Shown: in pieces, positions 13,708-13,851 of the stretch
Numbering within the stretch: the first letter of the stretch is position 1
Layout of the letters: each line of letters begins with the position of its first letter
Translations under genes and position numbers: made by a program
From: Candidatus Huberarchaeum crystalense
GTDB taxonomy: Archaea; Huberarchaeota; Huberarchaeia; Huberarchaeales; Huberarchaeaceae
NCBI GenBank assembly: GCA_002789275.1
Contig: PFSX01000026.1
Coordinates: 1-13,851 of the forward strand
Length of the DNA stretch: 13,851 bases
Direction of reading: 5' to 3'
Notes under the pieces: model-generated
The model's input: only the letters and a program-made list of their open reading frames with translations
What the model was told of the DNA's origin: nothing
The model's database searches: none

Positions 13708-13851
13708 TTGCTTTTTCCTCGTTGTTTTTTGTTTTTTTGGTAGTTGTAATTATACTCTTTGTTATATTTTGTTCTTCATTATCTTCATCACAAGTATGTT
13801 TTAAATTATTTGTTATATTTTGTTCTTCATTATCTTCATCACAAGTATGTT
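13697..13851 (-). CDS. C-terminal end of an unidentified gene, cut by the window edge
   Basis: The minus-strand frame starting at base 13849 stays open for 50 codons and stops with TAA at 13697-13699. Its last 11 bases (ATGGCAAATAA) are shared with the start of the DP2 gene, an arrangement typical of coupled archaeal genes, which supports real coding. The visible tail is hydrophilic: two tandem copies of a 17-residue unit beginning HTCDEDNEEQNIT, then KSIITTTKKTKNNEEKANGK. The repeat keeps frame exactly (51 bases) and the other two frames have stops within the repeat. No domain can be recognised. DP1 precedes DP2 in some archaea (Pyrococcus), but this tail shows no DP1 feature and the identity remains open. 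Confidence 0.6.
   Translation of the reverse strand, partial: HTCDEDNEEQNITNNLKHTCDEDNEEQNITKSIITTTKKTKNNEEKANGK
13758..13851 (-). repeat. 51-base-period tandem repeat at the end of the upstream gene
   Basis: A 43-base identical stretch occurs at 13758-13800 and again at 13809-13851, a period of 51 bases with 8 differing bases between copies. Reaching the window edge, the array may continue. It encodes 17-residue acidic units. The zero divergence over 43 bases indicates a recent duplication. Confidence 0.9.

Noticed and set aside
13773..13842. Box C-like GTGATGA on the minus strand in both copies of the edge repeat, suggesting a C/D guide RNA
   Set aside because: There is no CTGA box D or terminal stem at a suitable distance, and the sequence is explained as coding for DEDNEE.
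13758..13851. Possible start of a CRISPR array at the right edge
   Set aside because: Only two 43-base copies are seen, separated by 8 bases, with a period of 51 bases that is in frame with an open reading frame. Spacers of normal length are absent.

Overview
The window is AT-rich, gene-dense archaeal DNA. It carries archaeal-type information-processing genes: D-family DNA polymerase large subunit (DP2), transcription factor TFS, nascent polypeptide-associated complex protein (aNAC), Rad50, Bud32, an archaeal-type valyl-tRNA synthetase and a Dim2/Pno1-like KH protein. The very low GC, short spacers and absence of clear Shine-Dalgarno sequences, together with two lineage-type proteins (a nucleotidyltransferase with a HEPN-like region, and a four-helix membrane protein), suggest a reduced-genome DPANN archaeon of the Woesearchaeota/Pacearchaeota/Nanoarchaeota kind. 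That placement is an inference; no rRNA gene is present to confirm it.

Layout, left to right. After about 150 bases of AT-rich leader comes tfs (+). A small zinc-ribbon protein resembling ribosomal protein eS26 (-) is convergent with tfs and divergent from the Dim2-like KH gene (+). The nucleotidyltransferase gene (+) follows, and a decayed, in-frame duplicate of its own 3' end lies just behind its stop codon. A HIT-family hydrolase and valS form a minus-strand pair (valS upstream, 14 bases apart). valS is divergent from rad50 (+), and rad50 is convergent with bud32 (-). The remainder is a minus-strand run: an unidentified gene cut by the right edge, overlapping polC (DP2) by 11 bases, then nac, a membrane protein gene and bud32.

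Most genes are housekeeping: transcription elongation (TFS), small-subunit maturation (Dim2-like, eS26-like), aminoacylation (ValRS), tRNA t6A modification (Bud32 of KEOPS), nascent-chain handling (aNAC), replication (DP2) and break repair (Rad50). I see no phage, transposon, CRISPR array, rRNA or tRNA gene. No intergenic stretch exceeds about 150 bases.

Points that stand out are: the divergent pairing of a Dim2/Pno1-like gene with an eS26-like gene, whose eukaryotic counterparts occupy the same ribosomal site in turn; the nucleotidyltransferase/HEPN-like fusion with altered motif residues and its duplicated tail; two unrelated perfect tandem repeats in coding DNA (36 and 51 bases, both multiples of three); and a marked excess of GCGC in AT-rich DNA. 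No complete, obviously new multi-gene system is visible.
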